A stretch of DNA of 64,000 nucleotides from Bremia lactucae (Eukaryota > Oomycota > Peronosporomycetes > Peronosporales > Peronosporaceae), in contig NC_090615.1 in the NCBI RefSeq assembly GCF_004359215.1, positions 7,631,567-7,695,566 of the forward strand, read 5' to 3'. The stretch's first letter is position 1, and every line of letters begins with the position of its first letter. Made by a program: the position numbers and the translations under genes. The notes beneath the pieces were generated by a model that was given only the letters and a program-made list of their open reading frames with translations, made no database searches and was not told the origin of the DNA. Positions 39,600 to 51,192 of the stretch are shown here, piece by piece.

Positions 39600-40583
39600 G
39601 AGGTCTCGAAATTTCGGACCTCAACCCTGCTGGTCTATAGCGCTCAAGTAACAGGCTACGACCAGGTGATGACCCTACTAGTGGATTCGGGTGCATCATG
39701 AAATTTGTGAAACTCGCGGCTCTAAGAAAGAGACCGGCGATGTTTGTGTCGCTTTGTCAGGATGGAAAGCGAGAAGTGGCGACCGTTCGTTTAGCGAACG
39801 GTGCGCTCGTTAAGTCCGAAGAATTCAGGTAGAACGCGCCTTCAGCTTTTGTAACTTCTCTTGTAAAGAGAAGTTCACTGTGGTAGGTATGGAGAGTCCG
39901 TATGACATCATCCTAGGCATGCCATGGTTGGCAAAACACCAACAATGGATAGACTGGCGTACACGCACAGTTGCGAACTCTACCGGAAAGGATGTGCTCC
40001 TGCGAGAGGCGTATGCAACTAATGTCTTGTCGAACACAGTTGAGGGTGCATTGACGGGGTGTCAAATGTCACCAATTTCTACCCAGCTCGTGGAGACTGG
40101 GGTAGTGAAAAGGGCAATGACAAGTAGTCATGTGTCCCATAGTCTTGGACAAAATCGAGATCCTGTGGCAGTAGACGGCGAGCTGACAGGAAGTCATGCG
40201 TCGCATAAACCGGCACAGTGCCTAGAGCCTGGCGCAGTTGGAAGGGGTGCGTTAACCAGAAGAACAACGGCACCCACTTCCCGGTCAAAGGTCGTGGTGA
40301 CTCGAAGAACGGGTACCCGACAGATTAGGACGATCAAAGGCACGAGTCTAAACGAGTGACCTTTGGATCAGTCTCTAAAAAAGAGGATGGGCCTTTGAAC
40401 GAGGTGTTCGAGGCCGTCAAAGACGAAATTGCGGAGGCATCCTCAGTTGAAGTGCTCCGGCAAGTCTTTAAATCTGCCGAGGAGATAGTAAATCTCCCGG
40501 AGACGTCGTGGGATCTGTTTCTTGCCGAGTTAAAGGAAGGAAAGATCCACGAAATTGTCGCGCCAGTTCCAGAAGAGAACTAG
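39600..40583 (+). pseudogene. Family-A protease and repeated protease-RT linker
   Basis: The retropepsin motif LLVDSGAS is followed by a stop in place of the next codon (39670-39702). The flap/C-terminal part DIILGMPWLAKHQQWIDW lies at 39880-39960. The linker to 40359 has two similar units of about 22 residues, SHVSHSLGQNRDPVAVDGEL and SHASHKPAQCLEPGAVGRG. A further frame 40356-40583 is acidic and Lys-rich. Confidence 0.75.
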
Positions 40584-40599
40584 GGCCGAGGGCGGGCTG

Positions 40600-41070
40600 A
40601 GCGGAAAAGAGTCGCACAAGCGTCATTTAGACGCTGTGTTGCAGACTTTGAAGGACGCCCAATTGTACGTCAACTTGCAAAAGTGCGTCATAGAGGTCCC
40701 TGAGATACCTGTGCTGGGTTGCATCGTAGGTACACATGGTGTACGAGCAGACCCAGACAAGGTAAAATCAGTAAAGGAATGGCCAATCCCACGGCATGTG
40801 AAGGATTTGCGCCAATTCCTAGGGCTCGCTAATTACTTGCATAAGTATAGCAAGAATTATGCTGAGCAAACTAAACCAATATCTGATCTTTTTAAAAAGG
40901 ACACAAAATGGGTTTGGTCAAAAGAACAAGAAGATGCGTTCACCTTAGTGAAGCAGTCTCTTGTAGTGGCACCGATCTAGGCATTGCCAGACGCGAAAAA
41001 GCCCTTTAGCGTCGTCTGCGATGCAAGTAATTTTGCAATCGGCAGTGCGCTCATGCAGAGGATGACGACG
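40600..41070 (+). pseudogene. Family-A RT C-terminal half
   Basis: ESHKRHLDAVLQTLKDAQLY, VLGCIVGTHGVRADPDKV and LRQFLGLANYLHKYSKNYAE, then EEDAFTLVKQSL-like sequence to a stop at 40980 and the first RNase H residues (VVCDASNFAIGSALMQ) to about 41065. The RT N-terminal half, including the first catalytic motif, is deleted. Confidence 0.8.
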
Positions 41071-41089
41071 GCGCTGACGTTAAAACTAA

Positions 41090-41194
41090 GGCATTAGACA
41101 CGGCCGGCGAATTAAAGCGGCGCGTGCCTTTAGTTTTAGGTTGCGTGGGCGTCTTCGCAGACGACCCACCAACGTGGCCCCTTTTAGGTGGCAT
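41090..41194 (-). pseudogene. N-terminal fragment of the family-A antisense ORF
   Basis: Starts MPPKRGHVGGSSAKTPT at 41194, 133 bp from the 3' LTR, with the conserved GGCGCCAAAG before the ATG, and continues open through TKGTRRFNSPAVSNAL. It is cut off by the internal deletion. It shows the original start codon without the nonsense or indels seen in other copies. Confidence 0.6.
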
Positions 41195-41326
41195 CTTTGG
41201 CGCCGTGTATGGAAATACAGTTCATTAGAGTGATTGAGTGAACTAGCGGCGCGTAAAGGTGCTCGCAGTTCTTCTCTCCTCTTTGACGAATTGAGAAATG
41301 TAAATTCGTTTTTAAAGGGGGAATGG

Positions 41327-41879
41327 TGTAACGGGCTAAAGTTGCCCTAATGTTACACAGTCATCGTTAAGTACACTTGGTGTACTTAGGGGGATGGTCA
41401 ATTAATAAATTATAGTAATTAGACCCAACACTCGGTTGTGATTCACATTTGTGACCAACCCTTGTGTATGTGATGCACATAGGTGCATTCACATTAGGAG
41501 GGATGACGCCTAGCGTCATCCATGATGACAGCTAGCGTCATCCGTTACGCGAGGTATCTAAAAAGATACGCTCGCAATACATATTAAGTGTTATCTGTAG
41601 AGATGACACTTTGATTAATAAAAATAGGTATTTATTTTAATATTATTAAATATAAATCAGTCTGAAAACTTCTTCCTACTGGATAAGTGCGCACGAGAAG
41701 CCGGATTACCGCTCCCGTGACGACACTTAACCAGAGTACTTAGTGCGTTGGGTGAGGTCGCTAACGCGCCCACCACAACTACCTCACTGCACGCGAGAGA
41801 AGCTGGTAAACCGCCTCCTCGCTGTGCTAGCGGGTGTGTCTGAGCAGAGCGTGGCCGCAGTACGACGTGCCCGCCTACA
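41327..41879 (+). repeat. 3' LTR of family A copy 4 (reference LTR, 553 bp)
   Basis: Runs from TGTAACGGGC to GCCTACA. It contains AAGTACACTTGGTGTACTT, two GATGAC..GTCATC stem-loops (41505-41545) and an AT-rich TATA-like region near 41630. The purine tract AAAGGGGGAATGG precedes it. Confidence 0.88.
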
Positions 41880-42316
41880 CAGAGAGTCACTTAGTTCTAT
41901 TGAACTAATGGGTTTTACAATTCAGGGAGTCGTACAAGCTATCAAAGCTTAAGAAATCCTAGTTTCATGGCTTCAGGGGTTCGTAGAACCAAGTGGCAAC
42001 TAGTGCCCAAGAGGATATACCTTAGAAAGGCTTATATCTCTTACAGGTCAATGCGCAAGCCTTAGGAAGGCAGTTATTGCTTTAAGATCAAAAGGGGAAC
42101 TGCACTTTATTTAATTATTTAAATCGAAAACCTTATCCTAGCTAATTTAAAATAGATTTTATCCACCAGATTTATATCTGGCGGCGACCACATTTGTTAC
42201 CCATACTAAATGGGATTTAAGTAACTGACTAATTTTAAATTAGATAAAAGGGTAGTTTTCCCATAAAGTAAATGTACCACAACAACGGTTCTCCCACCGA
42301 AGTGTGCCCCATTACA

Positions 42317-42606
42317 AATACATTTAGTTTCTTACGTAACGATCTTCTATCTACTACTGAACTTATTATATTTATATCTAACTAAGAATGGCGCTTTCTT
42401 GCGCACCGCACAATCGTGTCTTGAAACGATCGGCGGGTTCGATTTAGACATAAATCAACCAGTCAATACAGCTAATGTTTAATATCATCTATAATACCAA
42501 ATTTGGTATTATTGGAACTATTTAAGTCAAAATTAATGCAGATAATAATTTGTTCTTGTTTGTTTATTTCCTTTTATAGGAAACAATTAGTATTATTCCT
42601 TTTATA
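42317..42606. other. Unassigned AT-rich DNA
   Basis: No reading frame or repeat family recognised. Confidence 0.4.
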
Positions 42607-42698
42607 GGAAATAATATTTATGTAATGGGACACCTCGCTGCATCAACAGCGTTAGGGCAATCTTCGCAAACGTGTCCCGTTACATAAATATTATTTGC
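42607..42698. repeat. 27-bp inverted repeat, 38-bp spacer
   Basis: Arms 42607-42633 and 42672-42698 match at 25 of 27 positions and each contains an LTR-like end (TGTAATGGGACAC and its complement). It may be a tiny foldback element or two fused LTR tips. Confidence 0.75.
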
Positions 42699-42787
42699 TA
42701 ATAGAGGAATTAGGAAGGAGAATAAAATAGACACACCACCCTTTACGCGTCGTCTAACGACTGCGATCCCCAGTGAAGGAGTGGACT

Positions 42788-43130
42788 CATTTTCTTCACG
42801 CGTCGCTTAACGACAGCGTCTTCCTGAACGGTACTTGCCACAGCATTACCGCTTGTGAAACCCCCACGGTTACGTCTTTTGGCAAAGGAGAAAACTCATC
42901 TTCTTCACTAACGTGTCGGCAAGCGGCATCGCCTTCTTGAGAAATAGAGACCGCAGCTCTTTCCTGTGTGCAACCGCCCACGGTTACGGCTTCCGATGAA
43001 AGAAGAAAGACGACTCATTCATTTGCGCGTCGCACAGCGACAGCGACTTCCGGAGCGGTAGTGACCACAGCGCTACTGCTTGCGCAACCACCCTCGATCG
43101 CGACTTCCGTTGTGGAGGGTGACCCAGCCT
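42788..43130 (-). repeat. Three diverged ~115-bp tandem units in the family-B protease-RT linker
   Basis: Units begin near 42788, 42898 and 43017; each has a CGCGTCG-type start and a CCACGGTTACG or similar middle. On the minus strand unit 1 and unit 3 read QAVMLWQVPFRKTLSLSDA and AVVALWSLPLRKSLSLCDA. Confidence 0.6.
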
Positions 43131-43149
43131 CAACACCTACTAAGGCCCC

Positions 43150-44576
43150 AGTCGATACTTAACGGCCTTCTTCATGCACCACCTCCGCCGAACCGGTAAA
43201 GAGACGTACCGAGCATGAAATGCGAATTCCGTGCATAAAACCACCGCGTGACGAGGAGGGGAAATTACCCACTTCGGCTCGTTCCACGAGGGATTTGTTA
43301 TTAGCACCCACGGTGCGACTTTGCCTTCAATAGCCTTGGCCTTCAACGATTAATTCTTCTCCATAGTGGCCTTAGTCGCGAAGTTATATGAAGCGCACGA
43401 GTCAATCAAGACCGTCATGGGATTCTCGTACACCTTCACCTTAGCGGTGATTATTACCAAGTTTGACCGCACTGCGGTCACAGACAAACACAACATTGTT
43501 GTTCCCGGGACTTGTTCTCGGGAAGAGGAGGAGGCAACCTTCCTCCTTATTTAAGAGCGAGTGACCTCCCACTAGGACGTCCCGCGCCTACTGGGAGACT
43601 GCGTTTCACGACTTTACGACGCTCACTGCGTTCAGAGTTTGCTTTGTCAAAGCAGGCTTGCCATGGACTACCTTCCATGGGTTCTCGGAGCAGTTTCTGT
43701 GATTATACCCAAGCGCATTACACCCGAAACAGCGGCTACCGGCCCTCGAATTTCCCCAGCGCGGACGCGCCCGTTCGGCCGATGATATCTCCATGAAGGT
43801 GGGACCTTCGGGGGGTTCTTTCAACCCAACGTGGCCCTGGGCCAATCTCGAGCAGTGGTCTTCCAGCAAAGCTATGTGCATAAACTTGTTGAACGTAGTC
43901 GCTTGGCGGCGAAAGACTTGAGTGCAAACAGGACCGACTCTGACACCGTCCATGAACACCGTGACCTTTACTTCTTCCGACAACGGAGCCCTGGCCGTGG
44001 CGGCCTCTTAGTTTTGGAACTCCATGACGTAGTCCTGTAAGGACCGGTTTCCTTGCTTGCTCCGCAAGACCAACGACCGGGCCACGTTGGCGATCAGAAA
44101 CATCGTTCGCATCTCCTGAGCCCCCAGGTTCGAAAGGGCAAAGGCCACTTGAGACCTCGCGTCGCGAATCTGGCCTGCGCACAGCGCAATCTCGATCTCT
44201 TGAATCCAGAAAACCAAGCTATCCGCTTTCTTCCCGTCGAACGTGGAAACGCGGATCTTACAGGCTTCGACATATCTCGACACGGTGTATACGACGCCAG
44301 CGTCGAAGAGGCGCCCTGTGCTTTAGATCTCACTGACGTATGTGCGGCATCTTGCGCCGCCGTACTCACGTGAGCAATGAGAGAGGACTCGTAGCGCCCG
44401 AAGCACTCAACTCTAGCCATTTGCTGGTCGGCAGGCAGGGAAGGGAACCCGACAGAAGTTTCTCCGCTTGTCAGACTGACCATCCTCTTAAGCGTTGCCC
44501 AATGGGCATCGGAAAGGTGAGGATAGTCCTGCCTGAGAGGCATATAGTCTTCAGGATCATCCATCCTGAGTGTCAT
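43150..44576 (-). pseudogene. Family-B Gag and protease
   Basis: Gag: MTLRMDDPEDYMPLRQDYPH and the acidic/Ser N-terminal part (44576), KIRVSTFDGKKADSLVFWIQ (44283), VTVFMDGVRVGPVCTQVFRR (43983) and a zinc knuckle CFGCNALGYNHRNC near 43735-43690. The protease has NPMTVLIDSCASYNFATKA (about 43430-43370), with Cys in place of the Gly of D[ST]G. Frameshifts break the chain. Confidence 0.8.
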
Positions 44577-44612
44577 CCAGATTGTTTCAATCCTTGGCCG
44601 CGTGATTGACTA

Positions 44613-44624
44613 CAAGTGCTACCA
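44613..44624 (-). promoter_or_regulatory. Primer-binding site, family B
   Basis: TGGTAGCACTTG on the minus strand, two bases inside the LTR, identical to the family-A site. Confidence 0.65.
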
Positions 44625-44626
44625 GG

Positions 44627-44904
44627 TGTGACAGGGTCTCCCAACAACTCACAGAGAAAGTTCAAAACAGCAATATTTTGAGATCTTTTAGCAGTCTAAC
44701 TTCAGTAAGAAATTGGGCTACTAAATGATACTAATTTAGTACTACTGAATATCAATACTCCGTACTTGAGGTGTCGACACGTGCCATTCGTACCTATCTG
44801 AGTCACAACGGTAACCCAGCTACAATCCCTGATGTCCTGACTATATGACATACTCACAATATCCTTAGTGTGTCAGTACACCGGTCACATGATACCCCGT
44901 TACA
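44627..44904 (-). repeat. 5' LTR of family B copy 2
   Basis: In element orientation it runs from TGTAACGGGGTATCATG to CCCTGTCACA; 278 bp. Confidence 0.8.
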
Positions 44905-44929
44905 CGAAGGAACTTAATTATTTATTACA

Positions 44930-45111
44930 ATATACTTTTCCGCTATACTAAGCGTGCTAACTATTGGCCTGTAGTCGCTAAGAATTCTTAGCAATTAAAA
45001 CCTTCCTCTGCTGGTCGTGTACGTGAGGTATTCGAAGGCACCTCACGTTCGCTGTTATCAGTGCAGGTCGGCTAGTACTGAAGCAGTACTAGCGAAACGT
45101 GCCCATTGTAA
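44930..45111 (-). repeat. Reversed family-E LTR fragment
   Basis: The complement of 45070-45111 has GGGCACGTTTCGCTAGTACTG and the inverted repeat of the E LTR; AGAGGAAGGTTT also matches 36930-36945. The rest to about 45500 holds no gene I recognise. Confidence 0.45.
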
Positions 45112-46004
45112 ATTTCTTCACTGACTTAATATATCAATCTAAGTATGTATTGCTCACCGCCCGCTCTTGCGTCTAGCTGCGATGGGCAGGATTGATTTAA
45201 ACTTAAATCAACCAATAGAGAGAAATGTCGCATTGCTACTAAAATATTACAGTGTAAGGTAATATTGGAAATGATAAGTCAAATAATTAAAAGATGGGTC
45301 AGTCTTCACCCAGGAGGACGCAGTCCTGGGCGACGAGCACGTGGCAATGATGGGTTTACTTTTTCACAGGAATTCCCAGCTGTTGGACAGCGCGTTCAAG
45401 ACGGTGAGACTGGCTCAGTTGCCGCACAGGAAGGCGTAGGAGCACGGCGATACGCACAAGATGGGGCTGGTTCAGCACACGAAAAGTCTGTGACGCGATG
45501 GCAAGCGCATAGGACAATCAAAATCAATATGCGGTCAATCAAACAATGAGCGTGTTAGACTGGTAAAAAAAGAACTATTAAGTACTGCTACTTTACCTAA
45601 AATGCAGTTTCTATACTCGATGAAATTACTGCCGCGCTTCATCGGGCCTTTTACGTCGAGGAGGTTCGAGACCCAAAGTATAGGCTCACCCTCCCGCCGT
45701 ATATGATGACGCACCCCGTCTTTCACGTGAGCCGACTGAAATGGCATGTTGATCCAGATGAGATCACATATCCCCATCCGTCTAAGAAGACCTATGATGA
45801 CGCCGACCGTGGGTCGAGCGTCGATCAGGTAGGGGTGACGAGGAAGGTGAACAACTTCCCGCCACCACAATTTCTTCCACCATGATATGGACTTGGAGAG
45901 CGAGGGATGTCGCGCTGGAAACGCGGATCGCTCAGCATCAGCTTTTTCAAATGGTCCAGCCGAAGTTTCGGCCTTCTGTAACCCTGGTATCCTTCGAGCG
46001 CACA

Positions 46005-47260
46005 TCAAGGCGATCCGAAGTCAGTCGTGAAAATTGACTTTCGAGATAGCCGTTCCATCGCTGAGCAGCGCTTAGCGCCTGTGATTGAACGGAAGCAAAA
46101 TCGGCTCCCGTGAGTAGGTAGGCGAAACGCCGCTCCTATCGGGCGCCGCCTGCATTGCTTGAAGCTGCTGTGACCCAACGCTTTCTTGTGGAAGGTTGCT
46201 TGTTCGCCGCTCCGATAAACATAAGCTTCAGATCTTCCTCCAATGGAGGAAATAACCGAAGAGTTTCGACTTTTGGGAACCGGTGACGTTGTGTGCGTCG
46301 ACGTGCTGGGACTGCTGCCTGCCAATGGCTACGCAACCTACCGACCCTCGTTAATCGCCCCCACACCAGTTGGGGCCGCTCCGGTGGCTCCAAATGGACT
46401 AGCCGGAGTAGCGCGATGGGAAGACGCAGGGGGTACAGTACCGCCCATGATTTCTCTCATATGCAGGGAGCGAAGTTGATTCGCTGCGACCGTTGTTTGG
46501 CCACATTGCTATGTGGCTGAAACCGGCACAGGAATATTGCTTCGTATTGGTCGGTTGTTTCATTAAACGCAATACGACCTGGTCGGGGAAACACGGCCAA
46601 TGATATTTTCTCAGCCTTTCATGAATTGAAGACATAATAATAGTTAGGCGCGTCTATGAAAGTGCACTCTAGGAGCGACGCACTATTCCATCCGAACGAG
46701 ACCATTCAGATATAGATGGCATCGGTGGTATGCTACCAATCCCATAGCCTCGTTCAATATGGTTTAATTGTGACACCAACTGGAGACGTTCACGTGCTTC
46801 TCTGCGTCAATCTCCTGTTGTGGATAATGGTCTGAGCGACAGATGATGTGGTTCTACCTAACTGAGAAGCTACTGCACTTTTATGGGCAGTGCTCTCATG
46901 AATGGCCGCAGCGCTGACGATGCTGACGACGAGACAATTGCCTTCGTAACGTTAGGCGTCTCTATATTGGAAGCAATGGGTGAATTTCGAATGAGCATTA
47001 TAGCGCCATCACCCTACCCCACACATTGAAGTCAACAATGAGCGACGGATCTGCATCCTTACTGTGCAAGTCGGATGGGTCGTTAAGTCCAAATAACAGC
47101 GCGACAGCAGCAGCAGCGGTAGCTGTTGGCGTCGTTACTGAGGTACTAGGCGACGATGGCGTTTTATTGTTGCGCGTGCGTTTTAGGTTGTGCGTCTTCG
47201 CAGACAATCCATCAGCTTTGCCTTTCTAGGGGGCATGTCAAGCACAATGTGATGTACCCC
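46005..47260 (-). pseudogene. Antisense ORF of A' gypsy, degraded
   Basis: Begins MPPRKAK near 47237, then (after a shift) SAKTHNLKRTRNN and ADPSLIVDFN match the other copies. The coiled-coil region survives only as DNA similarity (VQSQALSAA, then SQFSRLTS) with indels. It supports an old origin of the frame. Confidence 0.5.
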
Positions 47261-47398
47261 GAGTAGGTGCACGCACTGGTCGCTGAATGAGTGGTTGAAT
47301 GGACTAAAGCGGCGCGACGTATGCGACTCGCTGTCCCTTTTTTACTCTCGTTGACGATTTTACAAAATGTAAATTTCGTTCTTAACGAGGGGGGGGGG

Positions 47399-47903
47399 TG
47401 TAACGGGGTAGCTACTTTTGTTACATCCCCGTTAAGTACCCTTAACGGGAAGGTCTATTACATCATGTAAAGTAACTTGACCTGCCACTCAGATGAGGTT
47501 CACGAAATGACCCACCCTTCGGTTTGTGATGTTCATCGGTACATTTACGTTGAAACGGATGACGTCTAGCGTCATCTGCGAGCAGAGGTATTCGGAACAA
47601 TACGCTTGCCAATTAGAGATGCACCTCTACAGAGATGGCATCTATTCATTCGGTAAAAGTTTTATATTAATTATATTAAATATATATCAGTATTGTAACT
47701 ACTTCCTAAATAACAAATGCGCACTTAAAGACAAGTTTTACCTTTCATGGCGACACTTGTTCTAGGGTACAAGCTGGTTGTGTGAGGTCGCTTCAGGCAC
47801 CAACTACATCACTGCACGTGAAGAACACGGTCAAACCGTTTTCTCGCTGTACAAGAAGGTATGTGCTTGTACTGCGAGACCAATTTTCAAGCGGCCACCC
47901 ACA
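47399..47903 (+). repeat. 3' LTR of family A'
   Basis: About 505 bp; it follows a run of ten G. Similar in layout to the A LTR but with many changes and small losses. Confidence 0.75.
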
Positions 47904-47913
47904 CCATCAGTCT

Positions 47914-50260
47914 CTAGAGCGGATGCTCTGGACCGTTCCGGTATAATTCGCAACCGAGAGAAGCCGCGTATTGGTAGTACGAGTGGAGACATCCGAGGTA
48001 AGACCTGGGATGCGTGCGCATCGTACACGGCAGCTCAATCGTGTATGTCCGTGCAATAACGAAACGGGCCAAAATACTTCGGCTGGAATTATTACCTAAG
48101 CATAGTGGCACGTTGTTACTGCCCACATTCGTCACTACATTTTTTGGGTAGATTTACCGTAGTCATTAGGATTAAATGTATACTTTTACATACAAGAATG
48201 TTTGCTCTTCCATTTTGTTCAGCTTTCCGTTGCTGTCGACCACCGCATCAGCGATGGATGTCTGCACGAAGAGGACCACTGCTTCTCGAGCCAGCCGATA
48301 TTCTCTTCCTGACTCGTTTTATTTTTAATTTTATATGCGCCACTCTTCTTTCAGTATGATCTTTATTGCTTTCACTGGTACTACAACTGCTGATGCTTAA
48401 TATGTCAGCATCGTCATTATCAAACTCAGCAATAATTCTTTGCTAGTACTGAGTTTGTCTTCTTCGATGCTGATTAAACCAACAGAGGTTTCTTTCACAT
48501 TAACTGGTGAGTCAAAGTCGTAGGAGCGAAACCCAGATCGGTTTATGCTAGAGGCAAGTTCCCACCCCTTGAACTAGAGTTACTCTCACAAGGTGGGTGT
48601 ATATGGCGTAAGCTATTCACGATGAACAGTGTATCCTCTGTTGATGCATGCATCGAATTATTGATGGCAAATTCTACCATCGGGAAGAGCTCACTCTAAC
48701 TCGTGAACAAGTGGACGTATCCTTAACGTGTCTCTTCCTGGACACGATTTGCAAATTCTGCCTGACTATCTATCACAGGATGGTCAGAAGTTGACATTTC
48801 CAACCGTGTTCCATGTGATTTGAACACGGATTGCCAAAACTTTGCCGTGAACCAGGGATCTCGATTCGAAACCAGTTAACGGGGTTGCCCATGGAGTTGA
48901 AATATCGTGTCGATTAAAAATCGATCTCAGCCTTTAATTGTGATCGATTTCGGGACTGCAACAAGATGTACAATTTTGCTGAAACGATCAGCAAACACAA
49001 CGATACCATATTATTAGGATCTTCTTCGGGAAATCCGAAGACGAAGTCTATAGATACGGACTGCCAACACTCTGCCGAAACAGGTAGGGGTGACACCGGA
49101 GCACGGGATTAGGTCTCAGCCGTTCACAAACCTCGCAAGCATGTATGTACTTGCGTACGAATGTATACTGGCGAGGCCAGAAGAAGTCGCGACTTACTGT
49201 GAGATAAATGTTCTCACGTTACGATGCCACTCATATATAATGTGTACACGTAAGTCCTTATTAGTTGAATCGATATGCCGCCATCAAGGGCTTTATAATA
49301 CAGCAACACATAGCGTGTTGTGTAATGATCTATTAATGATCGATACAATCTCGACAATTCTTTCAAAAGATTGTTGTGACGGCTTTTTGTCGTGTTCCAT
49401 CAAACCTTTACAAGTGTTATCTTGTTGATAGGCTCTCCTTACGTCGTCAACGTTACTTGACGACGGCACACTTATTGTTGCAATAGTGGGCTTATCCTCA
49501 CTGTTGATTTGGGCAGGCGGCTCAAAATCAGGCCGGCGCGAAAGGGAACCATTGACGACGTTAAATCGTCCTAATTGGTATTTCACAGTGTAATCATACT
49601 TCTCGAAGAAAGACAACCGTTGCACCATCCTTTGCAAAAAGTGTAGACTATTTACGTGCGTGTGTAAAGACGCATGGTCCGTAAAAACTATAAACTGTCT
49701 GTCTCCCCAGAAAAAAACGGTACACTCATCCAGTGCATAGACGACGCACTCTACGCCGTCTGTGTCGTACTGCATTAACGCACAGCCGACTGCAAAATCG
49801 CTGGCGTCATAGACAACATGGAATGGTCTGATTTGGTCAGCATTCGCCAATGTTGGCGATTGAATCAAATTTTGCTTGACACCCTTTTCTAGGAACGCTG
49901 ACAATCGGCGCTTCATGGGCCATATAAAATATATTTTTTCTTAAAACAGCAAGAAACATGTGCTGCATTTTGGCATAGTTGCGCGAGTATACGTCTCTAA
50001 CCCGAGGAGCTTACAAAATCCCTTTAAATCGAATGGCAAAGACCAGTCGGTGTCCGCCTTGATCTTTATAAGATCAGGGCGTAGACCGTGTTTACCCATC
50101 CAAGAAGTGAAATTTCTACTTCAACTTCCGACTTTTCGTCCATGGCTCGACTATGAACAAAAACGTCATCAAAATAACTCGGTGCGAATTTTCGCACCGG
50201 GCTCAACAGATTGGTTACACATCTACTAAATGTAGCAGGGATATTACTTAGCCACTTGAT
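47914..50260 (-). pseudogene. Old gypsy element G: integrase, RNase H, RT fragments
   Basis: Integrase C terminus: ARTYTIELPCTMRTHPRSYL (48135-47914). Core start: CWQSVSIDFVFGFPEEDPNN (49096-48914). RNase H: VVYDASDFAVGCALMQYDTD and FTDHASLHTHVN (49916-49293). The RT palm has SYFDDVFVHSRAMD (about 50200-50150). The 48136-48900 stretch is integrase too decayed to translate cleanly. It differs from A, B and D in sequence. Confidence 0.7.
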
Positions 50261-50384
50261 CTAATAGCGCCTCCGAAGTTAATTTGACAGATAATTCAAT
50301 TGCCAACGCTAGAACCGATACGGTTCTTTCTTGATCTAAGTAGCGACAAAGGCAAGCAGATTTGCGTTCTTGTCACAGATGACG

Positions 50385-50811
50385 GCCTTAGGATATAGGC
50401 ACCCGACACGAAATCGACGTGATATCAGATTCAAAAATACTGCGTCTTGAAGCAGTGGCTTCTGCCTCGTGAACAAGTATTAGATTTGAGAAGTTCTTTG
50501 CCGATTTCTTTGCAGCGGGCCATGTTACGTAGTCAACCTCTCCACATAGCTCTTTACCTTCTGTGAGCAAAAGCCTCAGTGGCGGATAGTGCATGCATTT
50601 AATAAGTTGCATGCTGCAACGATACCGGCCCAAACGCCGATACCGAGAAAGGACGTATAATTGATGGCTAGTCAAAGAGTACCATCTTTTCGTCCATAGA
50701 TCTGATGACCGATTTTTTGTATCCTTATACGTAAACAGAATATTTCTGTTCACCGCAGTGAGCAGCCCAAACGGTATGCTTTGGGAGTGGCTAGTGATGC
50801 CTCACGGTAAA
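50385..50811 (+). pseudogene. Gypsy RT fragment in inverted orientation
   Basis: The plus strand reads GTRHEIDVISDSK, AAGHVT, QWRIVHAFNKLHAATIPAQT and SSPNGMLWEWLVMPHG-like RT motifs with stops. The neighbouring RT at 50150-50260 is on the minus strand, so an inversion breakpoint lies at about 50263-50385. Confidence 0.65.
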
Positions 50812-50902
50812 AAACCTACACTTGATTAGTTGTTTACTATACATGTACTATCTCAGTTTTTATGCCATAACTTGTTTTCTAGAGGTTCCTGGGGACTTGT
50901 GC

Positions 50903-51192
50903 TCTGACAGGGTCACACAGCAACTCACAGAGGAAGACCTAAACTATTATATATTTAGATCTATTAGCAGTCTGACTTCAGTAATAAATCGGGCTACTAA
51001 TTGCTACTAATTTTGTACTACTGAATATCAAGACTCCGTACTTGAGGAGCCGACATAAGAAATTCGTACCTAGATGAGTCATAACGGTGACCCAGCTATA
51101 TTCCCTGATGTAGTGACACACATCCCGACTGTATGTCATAGTCAAGATATCCTTAGTGTGTCAGTACAGCAGTCACATGTGACCCCGTTACA
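50903..51192 (-). repeat. Solo LTR of family B
   Basis: Matches 6832-7121 throughout (CTGACAGGGTCACACAG to CCCCGTTACA). No internal sequence is adjacent on either side. Confidence 0.75.

Larger units (their letters stand above)
37846..41879 (+). mobile_element. Ty3/gypsy family A copy 4, internally deleted
   Basis: 5' LTR, primer-binding site, gag, protease, part of RT, then a deletion that removes RNase H and integrase and fuses the RT thumb (about 41070) to the antisense-ORF region and 3' LTR. It supplies the best view of the family-A 5' half. Confidence 0.85.
37007..42321. mobile_element. Family-D solo LTR split by a nested family-A insertion
   Basis: The D LTR begins at 37012 (TGTAGCGGAGC) and stops at 37054; it resumes at 41880 and ends TACA at 42316. 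Its flanks are AATAT (37007-37011) and AATAC (42317-42321), a decayed 5-bp target-site duplication. The A insertion occupies 37055-41879 and has flanks CAAAG (37050-37054) and CAGAG (41880-41884). Removing it restores CTCAGAGAGTCAC, as in the intact D LTR at 61160-61170. Confidence 0.8.
42720..44904 (-). mobile_element. Ty3/gypsy family B copy 2: 5' LTR, gag, protease
   Basis: On the minus strand: LTR 44627-44904, primer-binding site, gag 44576-43606, protease about 43500-43150, then tandemly repeated linker to about 42780, where the element ends. Confidence 0.8.
45500..47903 (+). mobile_element. Diverged Ty3/gypsy family A' remnant: Pol tail, antisense ORF, 3' LTR
   Basis: The integrase C-terminal domain (RFIGPF-like, YMMTHPVFHVSRLKWHVDPD, 45580-45770) and a ruined chromodomain are followed by about 1 kb of antisense-ORF region and an LTR at 47399-47903 with TGTAACGGGG and the GATGAC..GTCATC stem-loop. 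It is clearly more diverged from the other A copies. Confidence 0.75.

Noticed and set aside
42788..43130. Possible CRISPR-like or satellite array
   Set aside because: Only three diverged units, in phase with a retroelement coding linker; eukaryotic context.
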